Source of the DNA: JAKFEW01 sp036675505
GTDB taxonomy: Bacteria > Cyanobacteriota > Sericytochromatia > S15B-MN24 > JAQBPE01
Assembly (NCBI GenBank): GCA_036675505.1
Contig: JAKFEW010000160.1
Location: 177,273-241,272 of the forward strand
Reading direction: 5' to 3'
Length of the DNA stretch: 64,000 bases
Shown here: positions 49,933 to 59,232 of the stretch, one piece after another
How the letters are laid out: every line of letters starts with the position of its first letter
How positions within the stretch are numbered: the stretch's first letter is position 1
The notes under the pieces: model-generated
Told to the model about the DNA's origin: nothing
The model's input: the letters and a program-made list of their open reading frames with translations, nothing else
Databases searched by the model: none
Translations under genes and position numbers: made by a program

Positions 49933-51264
49933 ATGCTCGAGACAGCCCCGCCGCTGGGCGATGCCCCCGTCGTCTACACCTGGGAATGGGACCTCGAGGC
50001 GTCGCCTACGCAGCTCTGGCCGCTGGTCTCGGACACCAACCGCATCAACCTGCTCGCGAGCATGGCGCCGGCCCGGTTCGACGAGGCGCCCCGGCCGGAC
50101 GGCGGCGTGGATCGCACGGGCCAGACCAAGCAGCTCGGCCTCGGCGTGACCTGGGACGAGCACCCGTTCGAGTGGGTCTACCCGATCGGCTTCAGCGTGC
50201 AGCGAGACTTCCACAACGGCGTGCTGCAGGCGTACCGATCGTCGGTGGCGCTCCAGCCCCGCGCGGGCGGCGGCACGCGGCTCACGCACCTGATCGAGCT
50301 GATCCCGCGGCTCGGCCTCATGGCGCCGTTCGTGCGGCGCGAGGGCGTGAAGCTGCAGCGGAACTGGGACCACGCCTACCGCGCGATCGACGCCTATCTC
50401 ACGGCCGACGGCCCGTACCCCTTCGAGCACGTGAAGCCGCCCCGCCTCGGCGCGGCCGCGCGCGAGCTCGCCGCGCGGATCGCCGAGGACAGCCCGGACG
50501 CCGCGCTCGAGCGGCGGCTCTTCGACCATGTGCTGGGCGAGCCCGGCCATGAGGTCGCGCACGTGCGCCCCTACGTGCTCGCGGACCGCTGGCGGCGCGA
50601 CCGCGAGGAGGTGCTCGTGGCGTGCCTGCAGCTCATGCGGCGCGCGCTGCTGAAGCCGCAATGGAGCTTGCTGTGTCCACATTGCCGCGGCGCCAAGGGC
50701 ACCGCGGACACGTTGCTCGGGCTCAAGGGCAAGATCCACTGCCAGTCCTGCAACATCGACTTCGACCACGTCTCCGACGACAAGGTCGAGCTCACCTTCC
50801 GGCCGGACCCGCGGTACCGGCAGATCGAGGAGGCCACCTATTGCGTGGGCGGGCCCGGCGCCACGCCGCATGTCTGCTTCCAGTCGCGCCTCCTGCCCGG
50901 CGCCGGTCGCGACGTGGGGCTGACGGTGCCTGCCGGCTCGTACCGCCTGCGTGGCCCCAGGCTCAAGGCCCCCTTCGACTTCCAGTACCACGGCGAAGGC
51001 CCGCCGCTCGCGGAGGGCGAGGAGGGGCCCGAGCCGCCGACGATCGCCCTGGGCCCGAGCGGCGCGGCGCCGGCACCAACTGAAGATGAGGGCGCCCCCG
51101 ACCCGCGCCACCTGACCGGCGGTAAGCTGCGCCTGCGGGTGATCAACGAGGACGGCGGGCCGCAGGAGGTGGTGATCGAGACGCGCTCCTGGCGCGAGGA
51201 CGTCGTGACGCTGGCCGGCCTGCGCGACCGCCCGGCGCTGCTCGCGCCGCTCGAACGCCTCTGA
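49933..51264 (+). CDS. SRPBCC-DUF5939 protein lacking a cyclase domain
   Basis: The 443-residue protein begins with a START-like SRPBCC domain (about 12-160: WEWDLEASPTQLWPLVSDT, WVYPIGFSVQRDF). A helical stretch, a zinc-ribbon-like module (LLCPHCRGAKGTADTLL, HCQSCNIDFDH) and a beta-sandwich follow. This is the DUF5939 arrangement usually found fused in front of a class III adenylate/guanylate cyclase; here the chain ends without one. It may be a stand-alone sensor or binding protein. Partner cyclases are not in the window, though a Crp-type receptor is. The ATG at 49933 follows GAGG. Confidence 0.75.
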   Translation: MLETAPPLGDAPVVYTWEWDLEASPTQLWPLVSDTNRINLLASMAPARFDEAPRPDGGVDRTGQTKQLGLGVTWDEHPFEWVYPIGFSVQRDFHNGVLQAYRSSVALQPRAGGGTRLTHLIELIPRLGLMAPFVRREGVKLQRNWDHAYRAIDAYLTADGPYPFEHVKPPRLGAAARELAARIAEDSPDAALERRLFDHVLGEPGHEVAHVRPYVLADRWRRDREEVLVACLQLMRRALLKPQWSLLCPHCRGAKGTADTLLGLKGKIHCQSCNIDFDHVSDDKVELTFRPDPRYRQIEEATYCVGGPGATPHVCFQSRLLPGAGRDVGLTVPAGSYRLRGPRLKAPFDFQYHGEGPPLAEGEEGPEPPTIALGPSGAAPAPTEDEGAPDPRHLTGGKLRLRVINEDGGPQEVVIETRSWREDVVTLAGLRDRPALLAPLERL

Positions 51265-51339
51265 GGGCCGGCGCCCCTCGTTGCGCTCGCCGGGCGATTG
51301 GGGCATGATGGCGACCGTCCTTCATGCCCGGGAGAGCTC

Positions 51340-52863
51340 GTGCTAGCAGCGGTCCTCACCGACCAAGATTACGCGCTCATGGCGCCCACGCGCGGCCAGT
51401 TCCCGGTCCAGACGCTGGTGCTGGGCGCGAGCGCCTGGGCGCGCGTGGAGCTGCTGCCGGCCCTCGCGATCACGGCGTCCGAGGGCCTGAACGCCGACAG
51501 CGCGCGCACCGTGCTCGCGCTCGTCGCGCGCCACCGCGACACGCTGCTCACGGCCTGGGCCGCGCCGGCCCCCGGCGCTCCGCCCGGCGCGCCTGACGGG
51601 CCGCGGGCGAACGGCCTGGCCTACGACGCCGCACGCAAGGCGCTCGCGGTGCGGCTGAATGGCGGCACCGTGCTGACCCTGCCCGCCGCCATGATCCCGG
51701 GCCTCGCCGAGGCCGACCCGGCCGCGGCGGCCGAGGGGGCGGTGATGGCGGGCGGCGAGGCGATCGTCTGGCGCCGGCTCGGCCTTTACGTGCGCGTCGC
51801 CGATCTCGTGCTGCATGCGACCGGCGGCCCCGCCTGGCGCGAGCGCCTCGCCTCGTCCGTCCTGCCGCCCTGGAACGCCCCGCCGCGGCCCGCGGGCGTG
51901 CCGCAGGCCGTCGCGGGCCGTCCGGCACCCGTGGCCGGCGCGATGGTGAAATCGCTGATCGGCCTGATCCTCCAGCGGGAGAACTACCTGACGGCGGACC
52001 AGGTGAACGCCGTCTTCCGGCGACAGCTGGAGCTCAGGCAGGCCGGCCGCGAGCTCTCGTTCGGCGAGGTGGCGATCGAGGCCGGCCTGCTCAGCCCCGA
52101 GCGCGTGCAGTTCGCCGTGCACCTCCAGGAGCGGCTGGCGCACGGCCCGGAAGGCGGCAAGCCGCTCGGGGTCTACCTGCTCGAGAGCGCGGCCGTGATG
52201 CCGAGCCACCTGCTCGCCGCGATGGAGGAGCAAAAGGCCACCGGCAAGCGGCTCGGCGAGGTGCTCATCGAGCGCGGCGTGATCGGGCGCCACCTGCTCG
52301 ACGAGTTCCTCATGCGCCAGCGCGAGGTCCGCGGCGAGGTGGCGCCGGCGGCTGAGCCCGTGCCCGCGGCGATCGCCGTGCCCGCGCCGGAGCAGGCCCC
52401 CGAGCCCGCGACCGTCGCAGCCGCGGCCCCCGCCCAGGCGGCGCCGCCAGCGGCGGCGCCCGAGCTGCCGAAGATCAAATCGCTGCTCGGCATCATCCTC
52501 GAGCGCGAGGGCTACGTCAGCCAGAACCAGGTCCGGCAGATCACCGACGAGCAGGAAAGCATCAAGGCCGGCGGGCGCAACATCACGTTCGGCGAGGTCG
52601 CCATGAACCTCAAGCTGCTCACCGCCGATCAGCTGCGGTTCGCGATCGGCCTCCAGAAGCGGCTGGCCTACGACCCCGGCAAACCCAAGCCGCTCGGGCT
52701 GCTCTTGCTCGAGAACGGCGTGCTCAAGCCATCCCAGGTCCAGCTCGCGCTGGAGGTGCAGGCGCGCACGGATCGCCGGCTGGGCGAAATCCTGATCGAG
52801 CAGGGGCTCATCAGCGAAGGAATGCTCGACGTCTTCCTCAATATGCAGAAACAGCAGACATGA
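51340..52863 (+). CDS. DUF2442-like and MshEN/GspE-N repeat protein
   Basis: The 507-residue protein has an N-terminal DUF2442-like part (about 75-165, YDAARKALAVRLNGGTVLTL). Then come two homologous units (about 198-335 and 385-507), each with paired MshEN-like motifs: IGLILQRENYLTADQVNAVF, LSFGEVAIEAGLLSPERVQF, GKRLGEVLIERGVI, and in unit two ILEREGYVSQNQVRQI and RLGEILIEQGLISEGMLDVF. MshEN domains bind c-di-GMP in pilus or secretion ATPases, but no ATPase follows here. GTG at 51340 is chosen for the GGGAGAG before it. It overlaps guaA by 4 bases. Confidence 0.72.
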   Translation: MLAAVLTDQDYALMAPTRGQFPVQTLVLGASAWARVELLPALAITASEGLNADSARTVLALVARHRDTLLTAWAAPAPGAPPGAPDGPRANGLAYDAARKALAVRLNGGTVLTLPAAMIPGLAEADPAAAAEGAVMAGGEAIVWRRLGLYVRVADLVLHATGGPAWRERLASSVLPPWNAPPRPAGVPQAVAGRPAPVAGAMVKSLIGLILQRENYLTADQVNAVFRRQLELRQAGRELSFGEVAIEAGLLSPERVQFAVHLQERLAHGPEGGKPLGVYLLESAAVMPSHLLAAMEEQKATGKRLGEVLIERGVIGRHLLDEFLMRQREVRGEVAPAAEPVPAAIAVPAPEQAPEPATVAAAAPAQAAPPAAAPELPKIKSLLGIILEREGYVSQNQVRQITDEQESIKAGGRNITFGEVAMNLKLLTADQLRFAIGLQKRLAYDPGKPKPLGLLLLENGVLKPSQVQLALEVQARTDRRLGEILIEQGLISEGMLDVFLNMQKQQT

Positions 52864-54446
52864 CCACCACGACAACCTCATCTTCCGCCGTCGCCACCGA
52901 GCGCATCGCGATCCTCGATTTCGGCAGCCAATACACGCCGCTGATCGCGCGCCGCATGCGCGAGCTCGGCGTGCTCGCCGAGATCTTCCCCTCGCATGTC
53001 GACCCCGCGCGGATCGTGGGCCCCGGCCTCAAGGGCGTGGTGCTCTCCGGCGGCCCGGCGAGCGTCTTCGAGCCGGGCGCGCCGCGCCCCGCGCCGGGCC
53101 TGCTCGACCTCGACGTGCCGATCCTGGGCGTCTGCTACGGCATGCAGCTGCTCAACCAGGCGGAAGGCGGCACCGTGGTGTCTTCGACGCACCGCGAGTA
53201 TGGCCGCGCGGAGCTTGCCGAAGCCGGCGGCGCGCTGCTCGCCGGGCTGTCCGAGCGCCCGCGCGTCTGGATGTCGCATGGCGATCGCCTCGAGGTGGTC
53301 GCGCCCGGCTGGCACACCGTGGCCCTCACGGGCGACGGCGTGGTGGCGGCGATCGAGAACCCGACCAGGCGCCGCTACGCGGTCCAGTTCCACCCGGAGG
53401 TCACGCACACGCCCGAGGGCCGCACGATCCTCGAGAACTTCCTGTTCCGCATCTGCGGCTGCGAAGGCGGCTGGGACGTGGGGGCGTACCTCGAGGCGGC
53501 GATCGCCGAGGTGCGCGCCAAGGTGGGCCAGTCGCCCGTCATCGTGCTGGTCTCCGGCGGCGTGGACTCGACCGTCACCGCGGCGCTGCTCGCGCGGGCG
53601 CTGCCGCCCGAGCAGATCTACCCGATCCACGTGGACTCGGGCCTCATGCGGGAGAACGAGAGCGCCGAGGTGGCCGCCGCGCTGCGCGCGATGGGCCTGA
53701 CCAACCTGCACGTCGTCGACGCAACGGACCGCTTCTTGTCGGCGCTCGCGGGCGTGACCGACCCGGAGGAGAAGCGCCGGCGCATCGGCGACGTCTTCAT
53801 CGAGGTGCAGCAGGCCGAGCTCACGACGCTCGGCATCGACCCCGAGACGGCGATCCTGGCCCAGGGCACGCTCTACACGGACCTGATCGAGTCCGGCGCG
53901 ACCGGCGCCCACACCGCGACCATCAAGACCCACCACAACGTCGGCACGCCGCTCGTGAAGGCCAAGCGGGCGGCAGGGAAGATCGTCGAGCCGTGCCACG
54001 GCATCTTCAAGGACGAGGTGCGGGAACTGGGCCTGCGGCTCGGCGTGCCGCGCGAGCTGGTGATCCGCCACCCCTTCCCCGGTCCGGGCCTCGCGATCCG
54101 CGTGCTCGGGGAAGTCACGCGGGAACGGCTCGCGATGTTGCGGAAGGCCGAGGTGATCTACCTCGACGAGATCCGCCAGGCCGGGCTCTACGAGGCGATC
54201 TGGCAGGCCTTCGCCGTGCTGCTGCCGGTCAACGCCGTGGGCGTGCAGGGCGACGGCCGGACCTACGGCGCCGTGGTGGCCCTGCGCGCGGTGGACTCGG
54301 TGGACGGGATGACGGCGGATTTCCACCCGTTGCCCTATGATGTGCTGGGGCGGGCCGCGGCGCGGATCGCGAACGAGGTCGCCGGCGTGAACCGGGTGGT
54401 CTTCGACGTCACGAGCAAGCCGCCGGCGACGATCGAGTGGGAGTAA
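52860..54446 (+). CDS. guaA: GMP synthase (glutamine-hydrolysing)
   Basis: GuaA converts XMP, ATP and glutamine to GMP. The 528-residue protein has the class I glutamine amidotransferase part with Cys92 in GVCYGMQ and the His178/Glu180 pair in QFHPEVTHT. The ATP-pyrophosphatase part carries the P-loop SGGVDST at 232-238, and a dimerisation domain ends PPATIEWE. The ATG overlaps the preceding TGA (ATGA). guaB follows 37 bases downstream, so guanine nucleotide synthesis is grouped here. Confidence 0.98.
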   Translation: MTTTTTSSSAVATERIAILDFGSQYTPLIARRMRELGVLAEIFPSHVDPARIVGPGLKGVVLSGGPASVFEPGAPRPAPGLLDLDVPILGVCYGMQLLNQAEGGTVVSSTHREYGRAELAEAGGALLAGLSERPRVWMSHGDRLEVVAPGWHTVALTGDGVVAAIENPTRRRYAVQFHPEVTHTPEGRTILENFLFRICGCEGGWDVGAYLEAAIAEVRAKVGQSPVIVLVSGGVDSTVTAALLARALPPEQIYPIHVDSGLMRENESAEVAAALRAMGLTNLHVVDATDRFLSALAGVTDPEEKRRRIGDVFIEVQQAELTTLGIDPETAILAQGTLYTDLIESGATGAHTATIKTHHNVGTPLVKAKRAAGKIVEPCHGIFKDEVRELGLRLGVPRELVIRHPFPGPGLAIRVLGEVTRERLAMLRKAEVIYLDEIRQAGLYEAIWQAFAVLLPVNAVGVQGDGRTYGAVVALRAVDSVDGMTADFHPLPYDVLGRAAARIANEVAGVNRVVFDVTSKPPATIEWE

Positions 54447-54483
54447 CCGGCCTGGATTTAGCGGCGGATACAGGGGAGGAAAG

Positions 54484-55623
54484 ATGTCCGAGTTCGATCT
54501 GCCGATGCCCGAAGGCCTGACCTTCGACGATGTGCTGTTGGTCCCAGGCTACGCGGACTTCCTGCCCACCGACTGCGACCTCACGACCCGCCTCACCCGC
54601 GGCGTGACGCTCAACGTCCCGTTGGTCTCGGCGGCCATGGACACGGTGACCGAGTCCGAGATGGCGATCGCCCTCGCCGTGATCGGCGCGCTCGGCATCA
54701 TCCACCGCAACATGACCGTGGAGCGCCAGGCGGCCGAAGTAGCGGCGGTAAAGGCCGCGGGCCCCTACCCGGTGCAGGAATCGCCGATGGCGACGCGCGA
54801 CGCGCATGGCCGCTTGCTGGTCGGCGCGGCGGTCGGCGTGGGCGGGGCGCTCGAGCGCGCGCGGGCGCTGCTCGCGGCGGGGGTCGACGTCATCGCGATC
54901 GACACGGCGCATGGGCACACCAAGGGCGTGATCGACACGTTGAAGGCGCTCAAGGCCGAGTTCAACGGCATCGAGGTGATCGTGGGCAACATTGCCACAG
55001 CGGAAGCGGCGCGGGATCTGATCGCGGCGGGCGCAGATGCTCTAAAGACGGGCATCGGCCCAGGTTCGATTTGTACAACCCGCGTCGTTGCTGGCGTTGG
55101 CGTCCCTCAGCTGTCCGCGATCAAGGCGGTGGCTTCCGTCGCCAGGCCCGCCGGCGTGCCGATCATCGCGGATGGCGGGATCCGGTACTCCGGCGACCTC
55201 ACCAAGGCGATCGCCGCCGGCGCGGACTGCGTGATGATCGGCAGCCTCTTCGCCCGCACCCACGAGGCGCCCGGCCAGGAAATCAACTTCAACGGCCGCG
55301 TCTTCAAGATTTACCGCGGCATGGGCTCGATCGGCGCGCTGCAGTCCGAGGACAACGACCGCTACGGCAAGCACACCGGCGGCGAGATCGTGCCCGAGGG
55401 CATCGAGGGCATGGTGCCGCTCGCGGGCACGGTCGGCGACGTGGCCTACCAGCTGCTCGGCGGCCTCACCAAAGGCATGGGCTACTGCGGCCTGCGCACG
55501 ATCCCCGCGCTGCAAGCCGGGGCGCGCTTCATCAAGGTCTCCGGCGCGACGGTGCGCGAGAGCCACCCGCACGACGTGATGATCACGAAGGAAGCACCCA
55601 ACTACGCCCGCACGCCGGTCTGA
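54484..55623 (+). CDS. guaB: IMP dehydrogenase lacking CBS domains
   Basis: GuaB oxidises IMP to XMP with NAD. The barrel is intact: LTFDDVLLVPGYADFLP, LVSAAMDTVTE, IDTAHGHTKG, active-site loop GIGPGSICTTR with Cys197, and YRGMGSIGAL, then GLRTIPALQ. At 379 residues it is about 110 shorter than usual: the pair of CBS domains between strands is replaced by a short loop (about residues 90-108, VKAAGPYPVQESPMATRDAH). CBS modules mediate purine nucleotide allostery, so this enzyme should lack that control. GGGGAGGAAAG precedes the ATG. Confidence 0.95.
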   Translation: MSEFDLPMPEGLTFDDVLLVPGYADFLPTDCDLTTRLTRGVTLNVPLVSAAMDTVTESEMAIALAVIGALGIIHRNMTVERQAAEVAAVKAAGPYPVQESPMATRDAHGRLLVGAAVGVGGALERARALLAAGVDVIAIDTAHGHTKGVIDTLKALKAEFNGIEVIVGNIATAEAARDLIAAGADALKTGIGPGSICTTRVVAGVGVPQLSAIKAVASVARPAGVPIIADGGIRYSGDLTKAIAAGADCVMIGSLFARTHEAPGQEINFNGRVFKIYRGMGSIGALQSEDNDRYGKHTGGEIVPEGIEGMVPLAGTVGDVAYQLLGGLTKGMGYCGLRTIPALQAGARFIKVSGATVRESHPHDVMITKEAPNYARTPV

Positions 55624-55632
55624 TCGGCGGGG

Positions 55633-56142
55633 TTACGGGGCGTCGCGCAACGGCTCCTCGAGGTCTGCGTTGCCCAGCATCACGTAGTCGACTTTCCAGC
55701 CGCCCGGCTCCTTGAGCATGGACACCGCCGCGCGCGCGGTGCCCTTCAAGCCCTTGGCGTGCGCCCATTCGGAGGTCACCTCCCCTTCGTAGATGAGGCT
55801 GACCCGCTCGTCGTCGATCAGCTGCCCGACGAGCCGCGGCCGGGCCAGGATCACCGCCCGCAGGCGCGCGAAACGCTCATCGAGGCCGGCCTGGGTCATC
55901 CTGATGGCCGCCCAAGCCCGCTGGACGGAGGTCGAGCGGCGGGCGACCACGTCCTGTGAGCTCCTGGCCCGCGCGAGGGCCGCGAGATAGGCCTCCCACG
56001 CCCCGAGGGAGCCGCGGAACGCCGGGCTACGCATCGCCGCGGCGCCGCCCGGCGGCTCGTCACGAATCGTCCCGGCGGCGGCCTGTGCGGGCGCACCGGC
56101 GAGAAAGACGCAAAGCAGGACGGCGAGGGCGTTCGGTCGCAT
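55633..56142 (-). CDS. Exported hypothetical protein
   Basis: The 169-residue product has a signal peptide (MRPNALAVLLCVFLAGAPAQ, cleavage after an Ala-x-Ala). The mature part has a helical middle (WEAYLAALARARSSQDVVAR) and a C-terminal beta hairpin region (RVSLIYEGEVTSEWAHAKG, AVSMLKEPGGWKVDYVMLGN) resembling NTF2-like or DUF4878-like folds. No family assigned. AAAGGA precedes the ATG. It is convergent with guaB. Confidence 0.6.
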   Translation of the reverse strand: MRPNALAVLLCVFLAGAPAQAAAGTIRDEPPGGAAAMRSPAFRGSLGAWEAYLAALARARSSQDVVARRSTSVQRAWAAIRMTQAGLDERFARLRAVILARPRLVGQLIDDERVSLIYEGEVTSEWAHAKGLKGTARAAVSMLKEPGGWKVDYVMLGNADLEEPLRDAP

Positions 56143-56291
56143 ATAGAGAGTCCTTTCCGATCGGCGCGGCGCGCGGGGCGGCGTTTCGGCCCTATACCCG
56201 AGTCGGCGGCCGCTCACGGGACCTTATGACATAACGCCACATTCGCCCCGGTGTGCCAATATCACGGAAGGTTTGGGCGGCCGGGAGCAGA

Positions 56292-57410
56292 ATGAGCCCC
56301 ATGACTTCCCCCGAGGAAACCCGCCGAGCCATTCGGCCCGTCATTGGCGAAACGCTGCACCACGCCTGGATCGAAGGCGGTAGCCTGCTGCCCGCGCTGA
56401 GCGACGCCAGCGTCGCCGTGCTGCGCGCCGAGAGCGTCGAGGCGGTCTTCGCGGCCATGGCCGCCGCGATCGCCCGCGGCACCGGCGCGCGCCGCTGCTT
56501 CCTGTGGGTCAAGGACCCCGCGTGCCCCGACGTGTTCCTCGGCACGCGCATTCCGACCGAGACGGGCGGCGCCTTCGGGCCCTGGCGCCCGGCGGTCGAC
56601 GACCGCGCCTGCTGGGACGCCTGCCGCCGGGCGCTCGCCACCGGCCGTCCCGTCGAGGCCCTCGACGGGGCCCCCGCGCGCCGCAGCGTGCTCGCGCTGC
56701 CGCTCGCGACGTCCGGCGAGGCGCTCGGCGTGCTCTACGTCGAGGCCGACCTGCCGGCCCACCGGCTCACCGAGGCAGACCTGGCCTGGTGCCAGGCGCT
56801 CGCGCCGGTCACCGCCGCCGCGCTCGAGATCGGCCGGCTGCACGAGGCGCGCGAGCGCCAGGCCCACGAGCTCGCCGAGACGCTCGAGAAGTACCGCACC
56901 GCGCAGCACGAGGCCAGCACGGACGCCTTGACCGGGCTCGCGAACCGGCGCTGCTTCCTCGACCACTGCGACCGCCAGACGGCGATCGCGAGCCGCTATG
57001 GCGCCCCGTACGCGCTGCTGCTGATCGACGTCGACCACTTCAAGGCCTGCAACGACATCTACGGCCATGCCGCGGGCGACCTCATGCTGCGCACCGTGGG
57101 CGCCACGCTGACCCGCAGCATCCGCCAGCCGGACCTGGCCGCGCGCTACGGCGGCGAGGAGTTCGTGATCCTGTGCCCGAACACCGACGCGCGCAAGGCC
57201 GCGTTGCTGGCCGAGCGGGTGCGGCGGGCGATCGCCGCGGCCAGGCCCCAGGCCGAGGGGTTCGACCTGCCGCCGGGCGTGACGGCCTCGATCGGCGTCG
57301 CCACCTACCAGGCCGCGGATACGCACGTGGCGGCGGTGATCGACCGTGCGGACCGCGCGCTGTACCAGGCCAAGCACGAGGGCCGCAACCGGGTCGTGCT
57401 CGCGGATTAG
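56292..57410 (+). CDS. GAF-GGDEF diguanylate cyclase
   Basis: The 372-residue protein has an N-terminal GAF-like sensor domain (about 35-185) with no membrane segment, a short coiled-coil joint and a GGDEF domain (about 205-372). The active site reads RYGGEEF, so cyclase activity is expected. The feedback site RQPD is five residues before it, as in regulated enzymes. Start at the ATG behind GGGAG; a GTG further upstream would add 13 residues. This contrasts with the degenerate GGGEF in the kinase hybrid at the window start. Confidence 0.93.
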   Translation: MSPMTSPEETRRAIRPVIGETLHHAWIEGGSLLPALSDASVAVLRAESVEAVFAAMAAAIARGTGARRCFLWVKDPACPDVFLGTRIPTETGGAFGPWRPAVDDRACWDACRRALATGRPVEALDGAPARRSVLALPLATSGEALGVLYVEADLPAHRLTEADLAWCQALAPVTAAALEIGRLHEARERQAHELAETLEKYRTAQHEASTDALTGLANRRCFLDHCDRQTAIASRYGAPYALLLIDVDHFKACNDIYGHAAGDLMLRTVGATLTRSIRQPDLAARYGGEEFVILCPNTDARKAALLAERVRRAIAAARPQAEGFDLPPGVTASIGVATYQAADTHVAAVIDRADRALYQAKHEGRNRVVLAD

Positions 57411-57498
57411 CGCCCCTGCGATTTCTCCCCGCGTGCCAACGCCCGCCGCCTGGTGTCGGCAGGCGCGTATGCTATCGTGGCGCCGGAGGAGGGCCGCC

Positions 57499-58176
57499 AT
57501 GCGCATCGAAGCCGTCAGCCTGACGACCGCGCTCCCGGACGCGCTGCGGGACTTCTGGGGCGCCACCCTCGGCCAGCGGATCGAAGAGGGGCCGAACGGC
57601 AGCTTCACGGTCGTGCTGGGCTGGACGCGCCTGAGCTTCCAGCCGGCGGCGGACGGCACGCGCCCGATCCACCACCTCGCGGTCCAGATCCCCGAGAACC
57701 AGCTCGAAGCTGCGATGGCCTGGCTCGACGGCCGCGTGCGCCTCCTCGCGCACGAGGGCTCGCCGGTGCTCGCGTTCCCGAACTGGGATGCCCACTCGGT
57801 GTACTTCTTCGATCCGGCCGGCCACGTGCTCGAGGTGATCGCGCACCATGGGCTGCCGACGGCGTCCGACGCGCCGTTCGGGCCGGCGTCGCTGTTGGGC
57901 CTTGCCGAAGTCGGCCTGCCGGGCGATGTGCGCGCGGGTGCCGCGGCGATCGAGGCGGCGATCGGCGAACGGGTCTGGACCGGCGGCGGTGTTGGCTTCG
58001 CGGCCCTCGGCGACGCCTGGGGCCGCTTCATCCTGGTGCCGGAGGGCCACCGCTGGCTGCCCACCGAGGTGCCCGCCGCCGCGTTCCCGACGGCGGTGGC
58101 GACGGCGGGCGCGCGGGCCGGGGTGCTGGCGTGGGGGCGGTACGCCCTGGCGAGCCGCCCCGCGGTCAGTTGTTGA
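57499..58176 (+). CDS. VOC-superfamily (glyoxalase-like) protein
   Basis: The 225-residue protein has two beta-alpha-beta-beta-beta modules of the vicinal oxygen chelate fold (about 1-115 and 125-215). Strand patterns include FTVVLGWTRLSFQP, PIHHLAVQIPEN with a likely metal His, and SVYFFDPAGHVLEVIAHHG. The catalytic type (glyoxalase, dioxygenase or resistance protein) cannot be told. GGAGGAGGG precedes the ATG. The end overlaps the convergent gene by 11 bases. Confidence 0.82.
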   Translation: MRIEAVSLTTALPDALRDFWGATLGQRIEEGPNGSFTVVLGWTRLSFQPAADGTRPIHHLAVQIPENQLEAAMAWLDGRVRLLAHEGSPVLAFPNWDAHSVYFFDPAGHVLEVIAHHGLPTASDAPFGPASLLGLAEVGLPGDVRAGAAAIEAAIGERVWTGGGVGFAALGDAWGRFILVPEGHRWLPTEVPAAAFPTAVATAGARAGVLAWGRYALASRPAVSC

Positions 58177-58780
58177 TGTACTTCTCGAAGACCGCGCCGA
58201 AGTCCCGCACGACGAACTGCGAGCGGGTCTGGCGCTTCCAGTCGAAGGCCAGCTGGTTGATGTTCTTGAACTGATCCGTGATGTCTCCCTCGACCCGCGC
58301 GATCTTCCCGACCGTCGCGACGGCCGTGTCGAGGCTCTGTTGCGCGTGCTGCTGCGCGATGTCGTTCTCCATCTGGATCTCCGAAATCTTCATGAGCGCC
58401 TTGTAGAGGTCCTTGAGCTCGGCGATGAACTTCTTCTGGACGTCGATCGAGTAGGCCCGGCCCCCCAGCGAGAACTTGATCTCGATGTCGAGGTCCACCG
58501 TACCGGCCGTCTCGAGGAAGATGTCATCGAATTGAAATTTGGCGTAAGGGTAGCGCCGCAGCAGGCGCTTCTTGCTCATGGCGCTGGTGCCGTCCAGATG
58601 GATCAGCGACTGGTTCGTGAAGCAATACTCGTCGGCCTTCGACTTGATGAGGAAGAAGATCTTCTCGCCGTCCTCGTGCATCACGTAATCGTCGGCGTCG
58701 ACCTTGTTGTAGTCTTCCGGCTTGATCACGCTGCCGATGTCGCTCAGGCCCAGCATATCCGCTGCCACTTTTCCGAACAT
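58166..58780 (-). CDS. PH-like domain protein (YvbH/bPH type)
   Basis: The 204-residue cytoplasmic protein opens MFGKVAADMLGLSDIGSVIK and follows the bacterial PH-fold pattern: EDGEKIFFLIKSKADEYCFT, SLIHLDGTSAMSKKRLLRRY and VDLDIEIKFSLGGRAYSIDV, then a long helix with RTRSQF at the end. Such proteins are small oligomeric shells of unknown role. GAGGAC precedes the ATG. Its stop overlaps the VOC gene. Confidence 0.8.
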   Translation of the reverse strand: MFGKVAADMLGLSDIGSVIKPEDYNKVDADDYVMHEDGEKIFFLIKSKADEYCFTNQSLIHLDGTSAMSKKRLLRRYPYAKFQFDDIFLETAGTVDLDIEIKFSLGGRAYSIDVQKKFIAELKDLYKALMKISEIQMENDIAQQHAQQSLDTAVATVGKIARVEGDITDQFKNINQLAFDWKRQTRSQFVVRDFGAVFEKYINN

Positions 58781-58797
58781 AGTCGTCCTCTTTCCTC

Positions 58798-59232
58798 TCA
58801 TTCGCCGCGACCGGGCGCCTCGCCCGTTGGACTATCGGCTATACCCCGTTCCTGTGTCACTCCTAACCGGTCCAACGCGAAGGCCATGGCGGCACCGACC
58901 GCGTAGGCCAGCAGATCCTCGCCCTTGAAGCCGTGACCGAAGAGCAGCCCGCCCAGGCGCGTGCCGCGGATGGTGTCGAGCCAGCCCAGGTGCACGAGCT
59001 GGCCGACTTCCACCGCTGCGGATACGCCCCAAGCGGCGAGCGCCAGCCAATGCGCGGGCAGCGACGGCCGCAGCAACGCGATCGCCCAGTAAACCGCGGC
59101 GGCGTAGAGCGCGTCGCCCGTGTACTCCGCGAAGACGCCCGGCAGTGGCCAGCGGCGCGAGGCGAGCCCCAGCCACACCGTCACCCCGAGCGCCGCCGCG
59201 AGCCTCACCCGGGTCCGCTTCGCCTTCGTCAT
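58798..59232 (-). CDS. DUF2809-like membrane protein
   Basis: The 144-residue product has four membrane helices and the DUF2809 signature: GLASRRWPLPGVFAEYTGD, ALYAAAVYWAIALLRP, a helix with AAVEVGQLVHLGWLD and a GGLLFGHGFKGEDLLAYAVG end. Function unknown. The ATG at 59232 is chosen because homologous sequence begins there; a longer start at 59286 is possible and neither has a strong ribosome site. It may be co-transcribed with the PH-like gene 17 bases downstream. Confidence 0.72.
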   Translation of the reverse strand: MTKAKRTRVRLAAALGVTVWLGLASRRWPLPGVFAEYTGDALYAAAVYWAIALLRPSLPAHWLALAAWGVSAAVEVGQLVHLGWLDTIRGTRLGGLLFGHGFKGEDLLAYAVGAAMAFALDRLGVTQERGIADSPTGEAPGRGE

